Positions 1-5,387 of a DNA stretch of 5,387 nucleotides are shown here, piece by piece; the stretch's first letter is position 1; the number at the start of each line of letters is the position of its first letter. Both the position numbers and the translations under genes were made by a program. Origin of the DNA: DATLFQ01 sp035540915 (GTDB lineage Bacteria; Actinomycetota; Acidimicrobiia; Acidimicrobiales; GCA-2861595); NCBI GenBank assembly GCA_035540915.1, contig DATLFQ010000053.1, positions 1 to 5,387 of the forward strand. Direction: 5' to 3'. Under the pieces are notes generated by a model. That model was not told the DNA's origin and searched no databases. It saw only the letters and a program-made list of their open reading frames with translations.

Positions 1-1
1 G

Positions 2-253
2 GCGAACACGCCGGCCGCCGTCGTGGTCGCCAACCACTGCTTCGGGCTGTTCGAGCTGGCCGCGCTGCACCTGTCGGTGCAGCCGCCCAACCTCGCCGAG
101 GCGCAGGTGGCCATCGACGCCCTGGGCGCCATCGTCGACAAGCTGACCGGCCGGCTGGGCGAGGCCGAGGAGCAGCTGGCGGGCGGCCTGGCCCAGCTGC
201 GGATGGCCTTCGTCCAGATCCGGGCCGCGACCTCGGCGCCGCCCCCCGCCTAG
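2..253 (+). CDS. DUF1844 family protein, C-terminal part (5' end outside window)
   Basis: The frame is open from base 2 to the TAG at 251-253, giving 83 visible residues. The GTG at 23 is probably internal, because the residues before it (ANTPAAV) read on without a stop. The protein has the DUF1844 pattern: a hydrophobic helix (CFGLFELAALHL), a PPNLAEAQVAIDALG stretch, then a helix ending in LRMAFVQI. Members are small, mostly helical proteins of unknown biochemical function. In several actinobacteria I recall them lying near infC-rpmI-rplT, so translation genes may sit upstream, but this cannot be seen here. The Ala/Pro-rich tail is low complexity. The gene converges on the exporter permease gene, with 5 bp between the two stop codons. 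Family assignment is by motif memory; function is unknown. Confidence 0.8.
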   Translation, partial: ANTPAAVVVANHCFGLFELAALHLSVQPPNLAEAQVAIDALGAIVDKLTGRLGEAEEQLAGGLAQLRMAFVQIRAATSAPPPA

Positions 254-273
254 CGCGGCTACTTCCGCCGGGG
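244..273. terminator. weak inverted repeat spanning the convergent stops (possible bidirectional terminator)
   Basis: CCCCG at 244-248 can pair with CGGGG at 269-273 across a 20-base loop that contains both stop codons (TAG at 251-253 plus; 259-261 minus). A second pair of GGCGCC boxes lies at 235-240 and 272-277. There is no T-run on either strand, so this is not a canonical intrinsic terminator. The position between convergent genes is the main argument, and short GC-only repeats arise easily by chance at this composition. Confidence 0.2.
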
Positions 274-1038
274 CGCCCAGCGGAAGCGGCGCACGGCCAC
301 CACCGCGCCGAACAGGCCCCACAGGACGATCACGGCCAGGTCGCCCCAGGCGATCCCGGTGCCGGTGGTGGTCGGGTCGAAGGCCGTCAGGATGGCCTCG
401 AACAGGTGCTTGACCGGGAAGACGTCGCCGACGCGCTGCATGGCCTCGGGGATGTCGTCGGTGGGGATGAAGATGCCCGAGAAGAAGTACAGCGGCAGGA
501 TCACCGCGTTGGTGATGGCGGGCGCAGCGCCCTCGCTCGGGATGACGGTGGACAGGGCGAAGCCCAGCGCGCAGCCGGCCGCCGTCCCGACCAGCACCGT
601 GAGGGCCAGGGCGGGCAGCGTCGTGGTCGGCACCGTGACCCCGTAGACCAGGCGCCCCAGCAGCACGACCGCCACCACGAGGAGCAGCGTCACGCCGGTG
701 GCCGTGCCGATGCGGCCGGCCATGAAGACCGACGGCGGCAGCGGCGTGCTGCGCACCCGCTTGAGCAGCCCCCGCTCGCGAGCGAAGGTCAGGGCGATGG
801 CCAGGTTGAGCACGGTGGCCGAGACCATGGACAAGGTGACGATCCCGGGCACGTAGTAGGTCGACCCCTTGACCTCGCTGTCCGGGCCGATGCGGACGTC
901 CTCGTTGCCGAAGATGGACACGAACAGGAACAGGAAGATCAGCGGCAGCGCGACGGTGAAGAAGACCGACTCCGGCTGGCGCCAGAACGTCTTCTGGTCG
1001 TAGCGGAACTGGTGCCAGACCAGCGCGGCGGTGCTCAC
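259..1038 (-). CDS. ABC-2 type exporter, permease subunit
   Basis: A 259-aa integral membrane protein, the permease partner of the ATPase encoded just upstream. The chosen start is the GTG at 1038-1036, which overlaps the ATPase stop as GTGA. The frame stays open far upstream, but that part lies over the ATPase gene and is Arg/Pro/Gly-rich shadow sequence. Six hydrophobic segments are visible, at about residues 26-43, 63-85, 113-132, 141-166, 175-192 and 234-250. The loop after the second carries ERGLLKRVRSTPLP (residues 88-101), typical of ABC2_membrane drug and antibiotic exporters of the DrrB/YadH type. FFSGIFIP (185-192) and the following short amphipathic stretch also fit the family, as does the length. 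No strong Shine-Dalgarno precedes the start, so translation is probably coupled to the ATPase. The substrate cannot be told from sequence. Confidence 0.93.
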   Translation of the reverse strand: MSTAALVWHQFRYDQKTFWRQPESVFFTVALPLIFLFLFVSIFGNEDVRIGPDSEVKGSTYYVPGIVTLSMVSATVLNLAIALTFARERGLLKRVRSTPLPPSVFMAGRIGTATGVTLLLVVAVVLLGRLVYGVTVPTTTLPALALTVLVGTAAGCALGFALSTVIPSEGAAPAITNAVILPLYFFSGIFIPTDDIPEAMQRVGDVFPVKHLFEAILTAFDPTTTGTGIAWGDLAVIVLWGLFGAVVAVRRFRWAPRRK

Positions 1039-1943
1039 TCGGCCGCCGACCCGGTCAGTTCGAGGTAGACGTCCTCCAAGCTGGGGCGGGTGACCTGCAG
1101 GTCGGCGAGGTCCGCCCCGGCGGCCATTGCCCATTCGCACAGCTCGGCCAGGTCGGGCACTGGGGTGGCGGTGGCCAGCTCGAGCCGGTCGCCCCGAGGG
1201 CGGGCCCGGGCGGCGAGAGAGGCCGGCAGCTCGGCCCCGCGCGGCGGGAGCGTGAACGAGATGCGCGACATGGCCCGCTCGGCGCCGCCCAGCTCGCCCG
1301 GGGCCCCTTCGGCGACCACCCGGCCGGCCTGGACGATGACGACCCGGTCGGCGAGGGCCTGCGCCTCGTCCATGTAGTGGGTGGTGAGCAGCACCGTCTT
1401 GCCCAGGCGGCGGAGGCTGTCGATCATTCCCCACGCAGCCCGGCGGGCGGCCGGGTCGAACCCGGTGGTCGGCTCGTCCAGGAAGAGCAGCTCGGGATCG
1501 CCCACCAGCGCGAGGGCGACGTCCAGGCGCCGCTGCTGGCCGCCGGAGAGCTTTCCCGCTCGCTGGTCGCGCTGGCCGGAGAGCCCGACGAGCTCGATGG
1601 TCGCGTCCACCGAGCGGGGCGCCGGGTAGTAGCCGGCGTAGAGCCGAACCGCCTCCTCCACGGTGAGCAGCGGCTCGATCATGCACTCCTGCAGGACCAC
1701 GCCGATGCGGCTGCGCCAGGCGCGCGTGGCGCCGGCCGGGTCGGCCCCGAGCACCGAGACCTCGCCCGCCGTGCGGGCGCGGTAGCCCTCCAGAATCTCC
1801 ACCACGGTCGTCTTGCCCGCCCCGTTGGGGCCGAGCACGGCGACGATCTCGCCTTGCTCGACCCGCAGGTCGATGCCGCGGACCGCCTCGAGGTCGCCGT
1901 AGGACTTCCGGAGCCCGTGGACCTCGATGACCGTGCCGGGCAC
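1035..1943 (-). CDS. ABC exporter, ATP-binding subunit (DrrA-like)
   Basis: A 302-aa cytoplasmic ATPase that powers the adjacent permease. All nucleotide-binding motifs are intact: Walker A GPNGAGKTT (38-46), Q-loop Gln85, signature LSGGQ (132-136), Walker B LLFLDE (152-157), D-loop GFDP (161-164) and switch His189 in TTHYMDEA. The C-terminal 80 or so residues form the accessory domain common in this subfamily, ending in the characteristic SLEDVYLELTG (288-298). The start is the GTG at 1943-1941, giving MPGTVIEVHGLRKSYG, the expected N-terminus. No clear Shine-Dalgarno is present, and the gene begins 7 nt after the stop of the cold-shock-like gene, so coupling or reinitiation is likely. Family members export antibiotics, lipids or other hydrophobic compounds; no substrate or dedicated regulator is visible here. 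Confidence 0.95.
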   Translation of the reverse strand: MPGTVIEVHGLRKSYGDLEAVRGIDLRVEQGEIVAVLGPNGAGKTTVVEILEGYRARTAGEVSVLGADPAGATRAWRSRIGVVLQECMIEPLLTVEEAVRLYAGYYPAPRSVDATIELVGLSGQRDQRAGKLSGGQQRRLDVALALVGDPELLFLDEPTTGFDPAARRAAWGMIDSLRRLGKTVLLTTHYMDEAQALADRVVIVQAGRVVAEGAPGELGGAERAMSRISFTLPPRGAELPASLAARARPRGDRLELATATPVPDLAELCEWAMAAGADLADLQVTRPSLEDVYLELTGSAAE

Positions 1944-1950
1944 CGTCGGA

Positions 1951-2166
1951 TCAGCTCGGGCGCGCGGGCAGCGGCTCGACGGAGGTGGCCTCCCACCGGC
2001 CGAGGTGGCCGGGCTTGGCCGTGTAGGCCACCTCGGCCCCGACGCCGATGGTGCGCGACCCGTCGGCGATGGCCGTGCAGTGGAACGTCAGGCGGCGCCC
2101 GTCCAGCGACTCGACGACCCCCGTGCCCCTCTCCTCGTCGAACTCGACTACCCGGCCCCGCGGCAT
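1951..2166 (-). CDS. small cold-shock-domain-like protein with degenerate RNA-binding motifs
   Basis: A 71-aa protein starting at the ATG at 2166-2164, behind an excellent Shine-Dalgarno (AGGAGG, 6-nt spacing). It aligns along its length with the five-strand cold-shock OB fold: G-x-V-x-x-F-D at the start (residues 4-10), a degenerate RNP1 (RGTGVV, 13-18, against KGFGFI), a degenerate RNP2 (LTFHC, 26-30, against VFVHF), then TAIADGSRTI, a glycine turn (G41-x-G43), and a final strand with GRWEATSV (56-63). The Trp of CspA 'KWF' and both Phe of RNP1 are replaced (Glu8, Thr15, Val17), while Phe28 and His29 of RNP2 remain. Canonical Csps bind single-stranded RNA or DNA; with these losses such binding is uncertain. 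It is the first gene of a probable operon with the exporter (7-nt gap). Confidence 0.75.
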   Translation of the reverse strand: MPRGRVVEFDEERGTGVVESLDGRRLTFHCTAIADGSRTIGVGAEVAYTAKPGHLGRWEATSVEPLPARPS

Positions 2167-2172
2167 CCCCGT

Positions 2173-2178
2173 CCTCCT
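2173..2178 (-). promoter_or_regulatory. strong ribosome binding site of the cold-shock-like gene
   Basis: On the minus strand AGGAGG lies 6 nt before the ATG at 2166. It fixes this start and is the strongest Shine-Dalgarno in the left operon; the two downstream exporter genes have none that is obvious. Confidence 0.8.
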
Positions 2179-2194
2179 GCTCGGCCATCGCCCA

Positions 2195-2208
2195 CCGGCG
2201 GCCGCCGG
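2195..2208. repeat. perfect 14-bp palindrome upstream of the cold-shock-like gene
   Basis: CCGGCGGCCGCCGG reads identically on both strands. It lies 28 bp upstream of the ATG at 2166, inside the only intergenic gap. It could be an operator for a dimeric regulator, a leader hairpin (5-bp stem, 4-base loop GGCC), or a chance GC palindrome. No T-run follows on either strand, which argues against a standard intrinsic terminator. Confidence 0.45.
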
Positions 2209-2220
2209 CGCGTCGCCGAC

Positions 2221-2250
2221 AGTCTGTCCGCTGCGGCGGGTGAGGGTCAG
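2221..2250 (-). promoter_or_regulatory. weak sigma70-type promoter candidate for the cold-shock/exporter operon
   Basis: On the minus strand CTGACC (2250-2245, 4 of 6 to TTGACA) and CAGACT (2226-2221, 3 of 6 to TATAAT) are separated by 18 bp. This would start transcription near 2214, placing the palindrome at 2195-2208 in the leader. The match is poor; the candidate rests mainly on lying in the only gap before this gene set. Confidence 0.2.
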
Positions 2251-2329
2251 GCGCCGAACGACTCGCGCCCCTCCGAGGCCATGATCTCCGACTTCGGGAG
2301 CCTGAGCCGCGGTCGTTCTGGCCGAACCC

Positions 2330-3205
2330 TCAGTGGACGATCTTGGACAGCGGCAGCTCGATGATGTCGGTGGCGCCGGCCGCCCGCAGGGCGGGGATCA
2401 GCACGTTGATCTCGGCCTTGGGCACCACCGTCTCGACGGCGTAGCCGCCGCCGCCGAACAGCTCCGACACCGTCGGCGCCCGCATGGCCGGCAGCTCGGC
2501 GATGACGGCCTCCAGATCGTCCCTGCCGACGTTGAGCTTGACCAGCACCTTGCCGCGCGCCTCCAGCGTGCCCTGCAGCAGGGTGAGTATGTCGTCCATC
2601 GCCTGGCGCCTGGCCGGGTCGGCCCAGGCGGCCGGGTTGGCCACCAGCTCGGTGTAGGAGACCAGCACCGTGCCCACGATGCGCAGGCCGGCAGCGCGCA
2701 GGGCCCGTCCCGTCTCGGTGATCTCGACCACTGCGTCGGCGATGTCGGGCACCTTGGCCTCGGTGGCGCCGTAGGACAGGGTCACCTCGGCGTCGACGCC
2801 GTGGCGGGCCAGGTACCGGCGGGTCAGCTCGGGGTACTCGGTGTGGACCCGGGCACCCGGCGGCAGGTCCTCGACCTTGGTGACCACCGAGTCGGCGCCC
2901 ACCGCAAGCACCACGTTCACCGGCCGGGCGGTGGCCTTGGAGTAGTGCAGCTCGCCCAGCGACACCACGTCGCTGGCCGTCTCCTCGATCCAGTCGCGAC
3001 CGGTGATGCCGAGGTCGAACAGGCCCCGGGCCACGTAGCGCGGGATCTCCTGGGGCCGGAGGATCCTGACGTCGGCGATGCGGGGGTCGGCGATGGTGGC
3101 GCTGTAGTCCACCGACGAGCTGCGCCGGACCTCCAGGTCGGCCTCCTCGAACAGCCGCAGCGTGGCCGCCTCCAGCGACCCCTTGGGCAGCACCAGCCGC
3201 AGCAC
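2330..3205 (-). CDS. hisG: ATP phosphoribosyltransferase, long form
   Basis: Catalyses the first step of histidine synthesis, joining ATP and PRPP to phosphoribosyl-ATP in the cytoplasm. The 291-aa product begins MLRLVLPKGSL, the usual HisG N-terminus. Catalytic-domain hallmarks are LRPQEIPRYV (49-58), GLFDLGITGRDW (61-72) and the PRPP-binding region DIADAVVEITETGRAL (154-169). From about residue 214 the ACT-like regulatory domain of the long, HisZ-independent form follows, with PTVSEL (244-249) and a closing PLSKIVH (285-291). Histidine feedback inhibition is expected for this form. The start is the GTG at 3205-3203, because GGGGGAG (3220-3214) sits 8 nt ahead. The alternative GTG at 3214-3212 would add three residues and overlap the ribH stop as GTGA. 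hisG follows ribH directly, with no hisE between them. Confidence 0.96.
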   Translation of the reverse strand: MLRLVLPKGSLEAATLRLFEEADLEVRRSSSVDYSATIADPRIADVRILRPQEIPRYVARGLFDLGITGRDWIEETASDVVSLGELHYSKATARPVNVVLAVGADSVVTKVEDLPPGARVHTEYPELTRRYLARHGVDAEVTLSYGATEAKVPDIADAVVEITETGRALRAAGLRIVGTVLVSYTELVANPAAWADPARRQAMDDILTLLQGTLEARGKVLVKLNVGRDDLEAVIAELPAMRAPTVSELFGGGGYAVETVVPKAEINVLIPALRAAGATDIIELPLSKIVH

Positions 3206-3210
3206 GCCGC

Positions 3211-3702
3211 TCACTCCCCCGACGCCACCGGCGGCTTGGGCAGCTGGCGGAGCAGGTCGGCCATCTCGATGGCCGAGACCGCCGCCTCGGCCCCCTTGTT
3301 GCCCGCCTTGCCGCCGGCCCGGTCGAGGGCCTGCTCGAGCGTGTCGGTGGTCAGCACGCCGAAGACGACCGGCACGCCGGTGTCGAGCTGCGCCCGCTGG
3401 ATGCCCGCCGCGCACTGGCCGGCCACCTGCTCGTAGTGCCCGGTGGCGCCCCGGATGACGGCGCCGACGCACACCACCGCGTCGACGGTGCCCGAGCCGG
3501 CCAGGCGGGCCGCCACCAGCGGCAGCTCGAAGGCGCCGGGTACCCGGGCAAGCGTCACCGAGCCGTCGTCGACACCGTGGCGGCGCAGCGCGTCGAGCGC
3601 GCCCTCCACCAGCCGGTCGGTGACCAGGGCGTTGAAGCGGCCGGCGACCACCGCCACCCGCAACCCCTCGCCCCGCAGGTGGCCGTCATACGTCGTCGTC
3701 AT
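3211..3702 (-). CDS. ribH: 6,7-dimethyl-8-ribityllumazine synthase
   Basis: Condenses 3,4-dihydroxy-2-butanone 4-phosphate with 5-amino-6-ribitylaminouracil to lumazine, the penultimate riboflavin step. The 163-aa product has the family blocks in order: GRFNALVTD (21-29, Phe23 in the ring-stacking position), VPGAFELP (54-61), GAVIRGATGH (80-89, with catalytic His89), GVLTTDTLEQALDRAG (115-130) and GNKGAEAA (134-141, phosphate and subunit contacts). Length is normal. The ATG at 3702 has GGAGG 7 nt upstream and lies inside ribBA, giving a 17-nt overlap that suggests coupled translation. Unusual points: the common T-P-H-[FY]-[DE]-Y loop reads T-G-H-Y-E-Q (87-92), with Gly88 and Gln92 replacing Pro and Tyr. 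Family members form 5- or 60-subunit assemblies; which applies here cannot be told. Confidence 0.97.
   Translation of the reverse strand: MTTTYDGHLRGEGLRVAVVAGRFNALVTDRLVEGALDALRRHGVDDGSVTLARVPGAFELPLVAARLAGSGTVDAVVCVGAVIRGATGHYEQVAGQCAAGIQRAQLDTGVPVVFGVLTTDTLEQALDRAGGKAGNKGAEAAVSAIEMADLLRQLPKPPVASGE
3214..3220 (-). promoter_or_regulatory. ribosome binding site deciding the hisG start
   Basis: On the minus strand GGGGGAG, inside the end of ribH, lies 8 nt before the GTG at 3205 and directly abuts the alternative GTG at 3214. The spacing favours the inner start. Confidence 0.5.
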
Positions 3703-4903
3703 CGAGACCCTCCAGTAGGTGGCCCATCCGCTCGCGCTTGGTGCGCAGATAGCCGAAGTTCTCCGGAGTATGGGCCGGCTGGAGCGGGACCCGCTCCACC
3801 ATTTCCAGCCCGAACCCCTCCAGCCCGGTGTACTTGGCCGGGTTGTTGGTCATCAGCCGCATGGTGGTGATGCCGAGGTCGACCAGGATCTGGGCGCCGA
3901 TGCCGTACTCCCGGTTGTCGACCGGCAGGCCCAGGTCCAGGTTGGCGTCGACGGTGTCACGCCCCTGGTCCTGCAGGTTGTAGGCCCGCAGCTTGTGGGC
4001 CAGGCCGATGCCCCGGCCCTCGTGGCCGCGCAGGTAGAGCACCACGCCGAGCCCGGCCTCGGCCACCCGCCGGACGGCGGCGTCCAGCTGCGAGCCGCAG
4101 TCGCAGCGGCGCGAGCCGAAGACGTCGCCGGTGAGGCACTCGCTGTGCACCCGCACCAGCACGTCGGCCTCGCCCTGGACCGCGCCCTTGACGAAGGCCA
4201 CGTGCTGGTCGCCGTTGAGGAGCGACTCGTAGACGTAGCAGGTGAACTCGCCGTAGGGGGTGGGGATGGGGGCCTCGGACACCCGCTTGACCAGCTTGTC
4301 GTGCTGGCGGCGGTGGCGGATCAGGTCGGCGATGGAGACCAACAGCAGCCCGTGCTGCTCGGCGAAGAGCTGCAGGTCGGGCAGGCGGGCCATCTCGCCG
4401 TCGTCGCGCACCACCTCGCACAGCACGCCGGCCGGGGCCAGGCCGGCGGCCCGGGCCAGGTCGACGGCCGCCTCGGTGTGGCCGGCCCGCTTGAGCACAC
4501 CGCCCGGCGTGTAGCGCAGGGGGAAGATGTGGCCAGGCTTGGCCAGGTCGGCCGGGTCGGTGGCCGGGTCGATGAGCGCCTGGATGGTGGCGGCGCGGTC
4601 GGCCGCCGAGATCCCCGTGGACGTGCCCGGGCGGTAGTCGACGCTGACCGTGAACGCGGTGCGCTGCGACTCGGTGTTGTCCAGCACCATGAGCGGCAGG
4701 CCCAGCTCGTCGAGCCGCTCGCCGGTCATCGGCAGGCAGATGACCCCCGAGCAGTGCTTGACCAGGAAGGCGATCTTCTCGGCCGTGGCGTGCTCGGCGG
4801 CGAGGATGAGATCGCCCTCGTTCTCGCGGTCCTGGTCGTCGACGACGACCACGATGTCGCCGCGGGCGATGGCGGCGACGGCCTTGTCGATCTCGGCGAA
4901 CAC
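3686..4903 (-). CDS. ribBA: bifunctional DHBP synthase / GTP cyclohydrolase II
   Basis: A 405-aa fusion supplying both riboflavin precursors. The N-terminal RibB domain (about 1-200) converts ribulose 5-phosphate to dihydroxybutanone phosphate. It has DDQDRENEGDL (22-32, metal and substrate acids including Glu27), GTSTGISAADRA (93-104) and RAGHTEA (139-145, metal ligand His142). The C-terminal RibA domain (about 205-405) opens the GTP ring and releases formate. It keeps zinc ligands Cys256, Cys267 and Cys269 in HSECLTGDVFGSRRCDCGSQ, GHEGRGIGL (293-301), and Tyr308 and Arg331, which align with E. coli Tyr105 and Arg128. Both halves therefore look active. The GTG start at 4903 has GGAGG (4917-4913) 9 nt upstream and lies 3 nt after the ribE stop. 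The product ends in an acidic tail (DDDDV) within the overlap with ribH. Confidence 0.97.
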   Translation of the reverse strand: MFAEIDKAVAAIARGDIVVVVDDQDRENEGDLILAAEHATAEKIAFLVKHCSGVICLPMTGERLDELGLPLMVLDNTESQRTAFTVSVDYRPGTSTGISAADRAATIQALIDPATDPADLAKPGHIFPLRYTPGGVLKRAGHTEAAVDLARAAGLAPAGVLCEVVRDDGEMARLPDLQLFAEQHGLLLVSIADLIRHRRQHDKLVKRVSEAPIPTPYGEFTCYVYESLLNGDQHVAFVKGAVQGEADVLVRVHSECLTGDVFGSRRCDCGSQLDAAVRRVAEAGLGVVLYLRGHEGRGIGLAHKLRAYNLQDQGRDTVDANLDLGLPVDNREYGIGAQILVDLGITTMRLMTNNPAKYTGLEGFGLEMVERVPLQPAHTPENFGYLRTKRERMGHLLEGLDDDDV

Positions 4904-4906
4904 CCC

Positions 4907-5387
4907 CTACGACCTCCGACTCTCCAGCAGCGACTCGACGTACTTGGCCAGCAGGTCGACCTCGACGTTGACCCGCTCTCCCCGTGCCTTGCGGCCGAGC
5001 GTCGTGACCGCCGCGGTGTGGGGCACGACGGCGACCGAGAACCCGTCGGCACGCAGGCCGGCCACCGTCAGGCTACAGCCGTCCACGGCCACCGATCCCT
5101 TCTCGACCAGGTACCGCAAGAGGGCCGGCGCGACCCGGACGGCCAGGTCGGGTGCCGGGTCGACGATCTCACCGACGCCGTCGACGTGGCCCTGGACCAG
5201 GTGGCCGCCGAGCCGGCCGCCGAGGGCGAGGGGGCGCTCCAGGTTGACGGCGTCGCCGGGCCGGCGGTCACCGAGGGTGGTGCGGGCCAGCGTCTCGGCC
5301 ACCACGTCCACGCCGTACCAGCCGTCGCCGATGTCGACCACCGTGAGGCAGCACCCGTCGAGGGCCACCGAGTCGCCGACGCGCAGG
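4907..5387 (-). CDS. ribE: riboflavin synthase alpha chain, partial (5' end outside window)
   Basis: Dismutates two lumazine molecules to riboflavin plus the pyrimidine, the last step of the pathway. About 159 residues are visible; the family is usually near 200, so roughly 40 N-terminal residues, including the expected MFTGIVE-type start, lie beyond base 5387. The GTG at 5368 is internal: the frame continues upstream as LRVGDS, the normal lead-in to the first motif. Two tandem lumazine-binding barrels are seen. The first has VALDGCCLTV and ETLARTTLG, the link GGHLVQGHVDGVG leads into the second, and the second has GSVAVDGCSLTV and PHTAAVTTLG. The C-terminal VNVEVDLLAKYVESLL corresponds to the trimerisation helix. 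The stop is TAG at 4909-4907, 3 nt before ribBA. The region where an FMN riboswitch might sit is outside the window. Confidence 0.96.
   Translation of the reverse strand, partial: LRVGDSVALDGCCLTVVDIGDGWYGVDVVAETLARTTLGDRRPGDAVNLERPLALGGRLGGHLVQGHVDGVGEIVDPAPDLAVRVAPALLRYLVEKGSVAVDGCSLTVAGLRADGFSVAVVPHTAAVTTLGRKARGERVNVEVDLLAKYVESLLESRRS

Larger units (their letters stand above)
2167..2329. other. intergenic region between hisG and the cold-shock-like gene
   Basis: This 163-bp gap is the only non-coding stretch above about 10 bp in the window and separates two same-strand gene groups. Besides the ribosome binding site, palindrome and weak promoter listed separately, it has a 7-bp inverted repeat (GAACGAC at 2256-2262, GTCGTTC at 2312-2318, 49 bases apart) and a 4-bp CTCC/GGAG hairpin at 2286-2300, just after the hisG stop. 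No U-tract terminator is visible, so readthrough from hisG cannot be excluded. Confidence 0.6.

Noticed and set aside
1039..1686. Long upstream extension of the permease frame (to a 475-codon open frame)
   Set aside because: It lies wholly over the ATPase gene, is Arg/Pro/Gly-rich with no family features, and the GTGA junction at 1038-1035 gives a proper permease start.
2188..2188. ATG at 2188-2186 as a start of a longer protein over the cold-shock-like gene
   Set aside because: It opens a different frame (169 codons) of Arg/Ala/Gly-rich sequence crossing into the ATPase, without family features.
1377..2243. Plus-strand open frames antisense to the ABC genes, including 406-1068 and 1377-2243
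   Set aside because: Their translations are low-complexity Arg/Ala/Gly/Asp-rich mirrors of well-supported minus-strand genes, as expected at this GC content.
2167..2329. FMN riboswitch, small RNA or tRNA in the intergenic gap
   Set aside because: I see no FMN-element conserved boxes or cloverleaf, and the gap lies downstream of the rib genes, not in front of them.
2333..3436. Long plus-strand open frame (367 codons) antisense to hisG and ribH
   Set aside because: His/Gly/Gln/Asp-rich composition and no recognisable domain; it is a shadow of hisG and ribH, both supported by family motifs.
3206..3472. Upstream extension of the hisG frame through ribH (380 codons)
   Set aside because: The extension is Arg/Gly-rich and overlaps ribH; HisG homology begins at MLRLVLPKG.
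3686..3689. ATGA overlap at the ribBA stop as a possible ribH start
   Set aside because: That ATG is not in the ribH frame; the real start is the ATG at 3702, with GGAGG upstream.
5366..5368. GTG as the ribE start
   Set aside because: The frame continues upstream as LRVGDS, matching the conserved sequence before the first lumazine-binding motif, so the gene is cut by the window edge.

Overview
This is a high-GC, tightly packed stretch of bacterial chromosome. The third-position GC bias, GTG starts, 3-17 nt gene junctions and family variants suggest an actinobacterium, possibly an acidimicrobial lineage. That placement is an inference; no taxonomic marker gene is present. I see no mobile element, CRISPR array, tRNA or rRNA.

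Right part (about 5387 down to 2330, minus strand): a riboflavin biosynthesis cluster ending in a histidine gene. The order is ribE (riboflavin synthase alpha chain, 5' end cut by the window edge), ribBA (bifunctional DHBP synthase / GTP cyclohydrolase II), ribH (lumazine synthase) and hisG (ATP phosphoribosyltransferase, long form). Junctions are 3 nt, a 17-nt overlap, and either 5 nt or a 4-nt overlap, so this is almost certainly one transcript. RibBA makes both precursors (dihydroxybutanone phosphate from ribulose 5-phosphate, and the pyrimidine from GTP). RibH condenses dihydroxybutanone phosphate with the processed pyrimidine to lumazine, and RibE dismutates lumazine to riboflavin. The deaminase/reductase (ribD) is not in the window. 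hisE, which I recall lying between ribH and hisG in several actinobacteria, is absent here.

Middle (2329-2167): a 163-bp gap, the only real intergenic space. It contains a perfect 14-bp palindrome, a weak promoter candidate and a strong Shine-Dalgarno for the next gene.

Left part (2166 down to 259, minus strand): a second likely transcript. It holds a 71-aa cold-shock-domain-like protein whose nucleic-acid-stacking aromatics are largely replaced, then an ABC-2 type exporter ATPase 7 nt downstream, then its six-helix permease, which starts inside the ATPase stop codon (GTGA overlap).

Far left (2-253, plus strand): the C-terminal part of a DUF1844 protein, converging on the permease with 5 bp between the stop codons.

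Nothing here is clearly a new system. The items most worth a second look are the degenerate cold-shock protein tied to an exporter, the hisE-less rib-his junction, and variant residues in the lumazine synthase active-site loop.
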